Shown piece after piece: positions 59,858 to 64,000 of a stretch of 64,000 bases of DNA (the first letter of the stretch is position 1; every line of letters starts with the position of its first letter). Under the pieces are notes generated by a model that was given only the letters and a program-made list of their open reading frames with translations, made no database searches and was not told the DNA's origin. Both the position numbers and the translations under genes were made by a program. The DNA is from an uncultured Porphyromonadaceae bacterium (GTDB lineage: Bacteria > Bacteroidota > Bacteroidia > Bacteroidales > Muribaculaceae): positions 25,411 through 89,410 of the forward strand of contig CAMWSS010000005.1 in assembly GCA_947177035.1 (NCBI GenBank), given 5' to 3'.

Positions 59858-61080
59858 GTTGTGTGTCGGTTGTGTGCGGCATTGCTCCGGCCGCGGTTTT
59901 TGAAGTGTGTGAACAGATTTTGAAAAATATAGCTGCTCCCGATCCATACGTCGCAGGCAAAGAGAGCGAATGTGAGCATGAGCAGAGAGAACGAGAAGTC
60001 GATTATGACACGGTGGTCAACAAACATAGAGTAGCCGATGCGTATTATAAGGTATAGCACCAGCACCTGAACCATGCGGAGCACCAGACCTTTGATCTGC
60101 ACCCGCAACGATAGGCTGGCCATGGCCAGCAGGAAGCACAGCAGGAAGGCCAGCCCGAGATTCAGCCATGAGGCGGCCACGGTGTAATAGTTGCCGTTTA
60201 GAATGGTGCTGATGGCATAGGCATGTATCATCACTCCCGACATTTTGTCGGACACCGGAGTGCGGTGCATGTCGCCAATCTCGTTCATAGCTCCGACCAC
60301 CACTACTTTTCCTTCCACTTCGGCCGGCCTGTCGGGCAGTTCCTGCCATGGAATCACATTGAAGGTGCGGCTGGGAAAGTCGATGGTCTCGGTTTTGTTT
60401 CCGCGGGATTCGAGGAGTCTGACGGCGCCTGCATCGGCTTTTCGAGCCAGAGCCACTGCAAATGGGCTGATTGTTTTGCCGAACTGGCCTTGAAATATGA
60501 CCGGGAAGTCGCGGATCGTGCTTCCGTCGGATTTTGACGGCAGATTGACTGCGCCATGTGTGATTATGTCATGGTGCGTGTTGTAGAAAAACGAGTAGTC
60601 GTCGACCATAAAAGTGTCTTTCTGTCCCGGCATGGCGCAGAGACCGACGGCCAGCACAAGGTCTGGGCAATTTTCAATGGCATGGAGCAGGCGGCTGTCG
60701 TCGGCATGAGGCTCGTTGAACGTCACGTCGATTCCGACTGCCGCCGGATTCATGACGGAGAGCATCTCGATTATGTCGGTCACGTCGTCGCGGCTCGTAT
60801 TGTCAATGTCGACGATCACAATCTTGTCGTCGAGCGCGCGCACCGGGCGAGAGTCGGCTATTATATTGTAGAAATCCGTCAAGTTGAAGTCCTTTGTGTC
60901 GGAATTAGACATGAGGGTTCCCGCCGAAAAGCTGAACGGCTGGGCCAGCACGAAAGACAATAGGAACGCGAGAGTTGCAATGCCGGCAGCTTTCAGCGCA
61001 CGTCTCCACCCTTCGCCATTGAGTCTACTGAAAATGGCGGAGAGATTTGTGTGTGATTTATGTGTGTGTGGCCTGTCCAT
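59854..61080 (-). CDS. CHASE2-domain membrane sensor
   Basis: A 408-residue inner-membrane protein. After a basic N-terminus and one helix (IATLAFLLSFVLAQPFSFSAG), the CHASE2 domain fills residues 60-300: DDKIVIVDIDNTSRDDVTDIIEMLSVMNPAAVGIDVTFNEPHADD, and the NPAAVGIDV core is diagnostic. Three to four helices follow near 310-390. No kinase, cyclase or GGDEF output domain is attached, so signal is probably passed to the downstream gene products. The track start at 61098 is a TTG; ATG at 61080 is preferred and lies 16 bases after the predicted transcript start. Confidence 0.88.
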   Translation of the reverse strand: MDRPHTHKSHTNLSAIFSRLNGEGWRRALKAAGIATLAFLLSFVLAQPFSFSAGTLMSNSDTKDFNLTDFYNIIADSRPVRALDDKIVIVDIDNTSRDDVTDIIEMLSVMNPAAVGIDVTFNEPHADDSRLLHAIENCPDLVLAVGLCAMPGQKDTFMVDDYSFFYNTHHDIITHGAVNLPSKSDGSTIRDFPVIFQGQFGKTISPFAVALARKADAGAVRLLESRGNKTETIDFPSRTFNVIPWQELPDRPAEVEGKVVVVGAMNEIGDMHRTPVSDKMSGVMIHAYAISTILNGNYYTVAASWLNLGLAFLLCFLLAMASLSLRVQIKGLVLRMVQVLVLYLIIRIGYSMFVDHRVIIDFSFSLLMLTFALFACDVWIGSSYIFQNLFTHFKNRGRSNAAHNRHTT

Positions 61081-61102
61081 AACTATGGCATTATTCAATG
61101 CG

Positions 61103-61134
61103 CAAAGTTACGGAATGTTAACTGATCTGCCAAA
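61103..61134 (-). promoter_or_regulatory. Promoter of the CHASE2-caspase operon
   Basis: Read leftward, TTTG (61134-61131), a 20-base spacer and TAACTTTG (61110-61103) match the Bacteroidota consensus exactly. It is the only strong promoter I see for the seven genes down to 51 kb. The 293 bases between the CHASE2 and flavodoxin genes hold no other recognisable element. Confidence 0.85.
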
Positions 61135-61373
61135 TTAAGAAAAGAAAATCTGTCGAAATTGATGTGTCTCAAGTTTTCAGGGAAAATCAGGTAGAAGATT
61201 TTTAATAAAGGTTGCGATATGCAATCCGCGCAGACCATTGTGAAAATACCTGACGCGACAGTCTGAAGCCAGGCTCAATCATGAGTCTTTTGCCTCACGA
61301 TTGCGGTGGAGGTTGAACTTTCTTGTGATCCTCCTGGATTAGTCGGGTTTTATCAGATTCAGACGGAATATTG

Positions 61374-61865
61374 TCAGCTAACCAGCCCGGCACCGATTTT
61401 ATGGGAGAACATCCCCGGATTGGTGTCGCTCACGACGCTCGCCCTTTCAAAGATGGCTTTCAGGGGTGTTGATATATCGGCAGAATAAGTAGGAGAGCCT
61501 ATGATAAGCACATCAGCCGCCGTCATTTTGTCATATAGGTCGCAAAATATATCATTGCGCCACACGCAGTTTCTCTTACCGGCACAGGCGAAGCAAGCTT
61601 TGCAGGGGTTTATTGTTACCCCTGCAAGATTGATTTTTTCGATATCATGTCCTGACTGCGCAAGTTCCGCAACGACAAGGTCTATCATGTCTCCGGTGTT
61701 GCTTTCCTTACGCGCGCTCCCGTTTATTGCAAGTATCTTCATACGTCGTTTTGTATTCCGGTCTATAACGTTTGCGGCCTCTGCAATTCCGGTGGCCGAA
61801 AGCGCTGTACCTGCTGCAATCAGACCGATTCTCTTTATTGCATCGCGTCGGTTCATTACACTCAT
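61374..61865 (-). CDS. Tat-signal flavodoxin family protein, probably truncated
   Basis: A 163-residue protein. A twin-arginine-type signal (MNRRDAIKRIGLIAAGTALS) precedes a flavodoxin/NADPH-dependent FMN reductase domain: KILAINGSARKESNTGDMIDLVV, NPCKACFACAGKRNCVWRND, ADVLIIGSPTYSADISTPLKAIFER. The sequence stops at HKIGAGLVS, where relatives continue for about 50-60 residues. No continuation is seen in other frames downstream, so a nonsense change or deletion is likely; the product may be inactive. The ATGA overlap with the alcohol dehydrogenase supports the start at 61865. Confidence 0.7.
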   Translation of the reverse strand: MSVMNRRDAIKRIGLIAAGTALSATGIAEAANVIDRNTKRRMKILAINGSARKESNTGDMIDLVVAELAQSGHDIEKINLAGVTINPCKACFACAGKRNCVWRNDIFCDLYDKMTAADVLIIGSPTYSADISTPLKAIFERASVVSDTNPGMFSHKIGAGLVS

Positions 61866-63043
61866 TTATATGACTCGGCGAATATATTTATGATGTCTTG
61901 GTCAGACATCTGCACGCGGTCACTGGTAAACATTATGCCCATCACTTCGCGCGTGTTACGCATAAGCGTTTCAAATTCAGAAGGCTTAATGCCGTAGTCC
62001 GACATTTTTAGGTCGGCAACTCCGCACGCCTCCTGCAATTCCACGAGGGCTGTTATGAAATCCTCTGGCTTGTCGGCTTCGGATTTACCAAGCAGACGGG
62101 CAAGCTCTATAAAACGGTCGTCGCATCCATGATTTTGTATGAAATAACTGAAATATGCCTTGCTTATCATTATCAGACCGGCTCCGTGAGGCAGATTGGG
62201 GTGATATGCCGACAGTGCGTGTTCAAGACCATGTTCACTCGTCAAAAGTGTAAGGCACATAACTGCTCCTGACAAGGTATTGGCAAATGCCACCCTCGTG
62301 CGGGCTTCGAGGTCGTTGCCGTCCGCCACAGCACGTGGCAAATATTCCGCGATATTGCGTATTGCCTCCCGTGCGTTCATGTCACTTGCGAGATTCGCGG
62401 TGTTGGCTATAAAGCCTTCAACGCTGTGAAATAACGCATCGAATCCTTGAAAAGCTGTGAATTCGGGAGGAACCGAAAGCATTAGCTCCGGGTCAACAAT
62501 GGCGAGAACGGGAAAAAGTCCGGGGTGCATTATAAATGCCTTTTCGTTTGTGTCCTCTTTGGTAATTACACCGCTGTTGTCCGTTTCAGAACCCGTGCCG
62601 GCGGTTGTTGTAATTGCAATTATTGGCAACGGTTTTTGTGTAACAGCTTTTCCTTTGCCTGAACCGACCGCCACATAGTCCCAAAGGGTGCCGTCGTTGG
62701 TGGCAAGCAAAGCTATGGCTTTCGCACAGTCCATGACACTGCCTCCACCGAGGGCCACCAGAAAATCGGCATTGAAGTTTTTGGCGGCATCGGCACCTGC
62801 CGAGGTGTTGTCGACTGTCGGATTAGGTACTACTCCATCAAAAACGGAAGTTGTAATGCCGGCCTTGTGCAATTGTTCTTCGGTTCGGGCAAGGTAACCG
62901 TTGGCGCGTGTCGATTTGCCGTTTGAAATTATGATTAATGCCCTTTTTCCGGGGAAGGTTTGTTTATGAAGATTGTTAAGCTGCCCGGCACCGAAAAGGA
63001 TGCGGGTAGGAATGTACTGGTTGTATTGAAGTTTTGTGTTCAT
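61862..63043 (-). CDS. Iron-containing alcohol dehydrogenase
   Basis: A 393-residue group III alcohol dehydrogenase, cytosolic, NAD(P)H-dependent reduction of aldehydes or ketones. GGGSVMDCAKAIALL is the dinucleotide-binding segment; TTTAGTGSETDNSGVI is typical. Metal ligands appear in FQGFDALFHSVEGF and SEHGLEHALSAYHPNLPHG. Length and order match BdhA/YqhD-like enzymes. It lies downstream of the aldo/keto reductase gene by 47 bases and overlaps the flavodoxin gene, forming a small redox operon that could detoxify reactive carbonyls. Confidence 0.92.
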   Translation of the reverse strand: MNTKLQYNQYIPTRILFGAGQLNNLHKQTFPGKRALIIISNGKSTRANGYLARTEEQLHKAGITTSVFDGVVPNPTVDNTSAGADAAKNFNADFLVALGGGSVMDCAKAIALLATNDGTLWDYVAVGSGKGKAVTQKPLPIIAITTTAGTGSETDNSGVITKEDTNEKAFIMHPGLFPVLAIVDPELMLSVPPEFTAFQGFDALFHSVEGFIANTANLASDMNAREAIRNIAEYLPRAVADGNDLEARTRVAFANTLSGAVMCLTLLTSEHGLEHALSAYHPNLPHGAGLIMISKAYFSYFIQNHGCDDRFIELARLLGKSEADKPEDFITALVELQEACGVADLKMSDYGIKPSEFETLMRNTREVMGIMFTSDRVQMSDQDIINIFAESYK

Positions 63044-63090
63044 TGTTTATATTGTTTATATTGTTTATTTCATAAATCAGTTGTCCGTTA

Positions 63091-63933
63091 TCAGTACCAG
63101 TCATGTTTTTCGTTTCGGTTCAGGGCTGCGATGCGACTCATTTCCTCATCACTCAGCTCAAAGTCGAATATAGAGATGTTTTCTTTCATGTGCGCGGGGT
63201 TGCTTGAGCCTGGTATGACCACGACTCCACGCTGCAAGTCCCATCTTAATATAACCTGGGCGACAGATTTATTGTGGGAGTCGGCGATTTCTTTCAAAAC
63301 CGGGTCGTTGAGCAACTCTTTCTGGTGACCTCTGCCACCGAGAGGATACCATGCCTCGACAGCTATCCCAAGGTCTTGGATATGAGGTACAACATCAGTA
63401 TCCTGATAATATGGGTGCAACTCGTTCTGTACCAGCACAGGCTTTATATTGACCTGTTTTATAAATTCATCGATCTCGTTGATATAGTAACACGACACGC
63501 CGATAGAACGGATTTTGCCTTGCGCGACATACTTCTCCATAGCCTTGTATGCCTTCACGTCATCCGTGCCGGGATGATGCAGGAGCATCAGATCCACATA
63601 TCCGATGTCGAGTTTGCGCAGACATTCCTCTATCGCGGCTTCCGGGTTGGAATATTGGTTGGGGTAAATCTTGGTGGCTACAAAGATTTCTTCGCGCGGC
63701 ACGCCTGATTCCCTTACTCCTTTGCCGACCTCAACTTCGTTCCCGTACATGTGAGCCGTGTCGATTTTTCTGAAACCGAGGGCAATGGCTGATTTTACGG
63801 AATTGACACATACGTCACCTGTCAGGCTATAAGTGCCAAGACCTACAATCGGCATATCGTAACCGCTACTCAGTCGTATTGTCGGAGCCTGTCCGTTTTT
63901 ACCTTTTGAAAGTGGGAAATTCGCGTAATCCAT
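63091..63933 (-). CDS. Aldo/keto reductase
   Basis: A 280-residue (beta/alpha)8 NADPH-dependent reductase. The catalytic tetrad is visible as Asp and Tyr in FRKIDTAHMYGNEVEVG, Lys in IFVATKIYP and His in VDLMLLHHPG. LVQNELHPYYQD and the final VVVIPGSSNPAHMKENISIFDF match the family. It starts the operon with the iron-containing alcohol dehydrogenase and truncated flavodoxin genes. Substrates are probably small aldehydes or keto compounds. Confidence 0.93.
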   Translation of the reverse strand: MDYANFPLSKGKNGQAPTIRLSSGYDMPIVGLGTYSLTGDVCVNSVKSAIALGFRKIDTAHMYGNEVEVGKGVRESGVPREEIFVATKIYPNQYSNPEAAIEECLRKLDIGYVDLMLLHHPGTDDVKAYKAMEKYVAQGKIRSIGVSCYYINEIDEFIKQVNIKPVLVQNELHPYYQDTDVVPHIQDLGIAVEAWYPLGGRGHQKELLNDPVLKEIADSHNKSVAQVILRWDLQRGVVVIPGSSNPAHMKENISIFDFELSDEEMSRIAALNRNEKHDWY

Positions 63934-63950
63934 ATTGTTGTCTTTATTAA

Positions 63951-63985
63951 GACCCCGTTCCCCAATATTTGTTAACGCTGGGGTC
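63951..63985. promoter_or_regulatory. Inverted repeat upstream of the aldo/keto reductase gene
   Basis: GACCCC (63951-63956) and GGGGTC (63980-63985) pair around an AT-rich loop. The element lies 18 bases upstream of the reductase ATG on the minus strand and could be an operator or leader hairpin. No consensus promoter is seen in the few bases left before the window ends. Confidence 0.4.
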
Positions 63986-64000
63986 GCATATCTCTGAGTG

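Noticed and set aside
61374-64000. Mobile element carrying the redox genes
   Set aside because: No integrase, repeat or attachment site was seen; base composition alone is not enough.

Overview
The window looks like a chromosomal segment of a gut Bacteroidales bacterium, most likely of the Muribaculaceae or a close relative. The evidence is Bacteroidota-type promoters (TTTG, 20 bp, TAnnTTTG, found intact upstream of several genes), weak Shine-Dalgarno use, lipoproteins with an acidic patch after the lipid cysteine (CSDDD, CSDEDD), C-terminal type IX-like sorting domains, an UpxY-type antiterminator, a serine-type sulfatase and fimbrillin-like N-termini. No rRNA, CRISPR array or transposase was seen. 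Genus and species are inference only.

Layout. 0-12 kb: the end of an Smr-domain protein and an EFR1-type iron-sulfur flavodoxin protein (+), then a leftward series of MBL hydrolase, DUF486 protein, rsmG, serine-type sulfatase and two large paralogous secreted proteins with T9SS-like tails, then an OmpA-family protein, tRNA-Arg(CCG), and an ECF sigma factor with a small membrane partner. 12-23 kb is mostly housekeeping: a NagB-like/LmbE two-domain protein, a YciO/Sua5-family protein, a Kef-type antiporter with MgtC/SapB and coiled-coil proteins, a lipoprotein, truA, speA, a PlsC acyltransferase and tRNA-Gln(TTG).

23.5-44.3 kb is one capsule/exopolysaccharide locus read rightward. It begins with a perfect 24-bp inverted repeat flanking 194 bp that holds a promoter pointing left, away from the locus, which I read as a phase-variable promoter captured in the OFF orientation. 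Next come upxY, a flippase, a ferredoxin/F420-type protein, a polysaccharide pyruvyl transferase, four GT2, one GT8, a Wzy-like polymerase, three GT4, a PglC-like initiating transferase, a PqqD/nucleotidyltransferase/HprK-like trio, a Wza-like export lipoprotein and a Wzc-like tyrosine kinase with a (GY)10 tail. Most gene borders overlap by 1-4 bases, so a single switch could control the whole set. The first half (about 24.5-32 kb) is visibly AT-rich and the second half strongly GC-rich, suggesting exchange of the glycosyltransferase cassette.

44.3-51 kb: a 67-aa peptide, a fimbrillin-like lipoprotein with a degenerate PI-PLC-like region, a hairpin-dense spacer, a GH27 alpha-galactosidase-like lipoprotein and an OmpA-family protein closed by a strong terminator. 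51-61 kb is a leftward seven-gene operon from one near-consensus promoter: CHASE2 protein, FecR-like protein, beta-propeller protein, TPR-caspase, DUF4384-like protein, small secreted protein and transglutaminase-like protein. It resembles an envelope sensor/protease system that I cannot match to a described pathway. 61.3-64 kb: a truncated Tat-type flavodoxin, an iron-containing alcohol dehydrogenase and an aldo/keto reductase (-).
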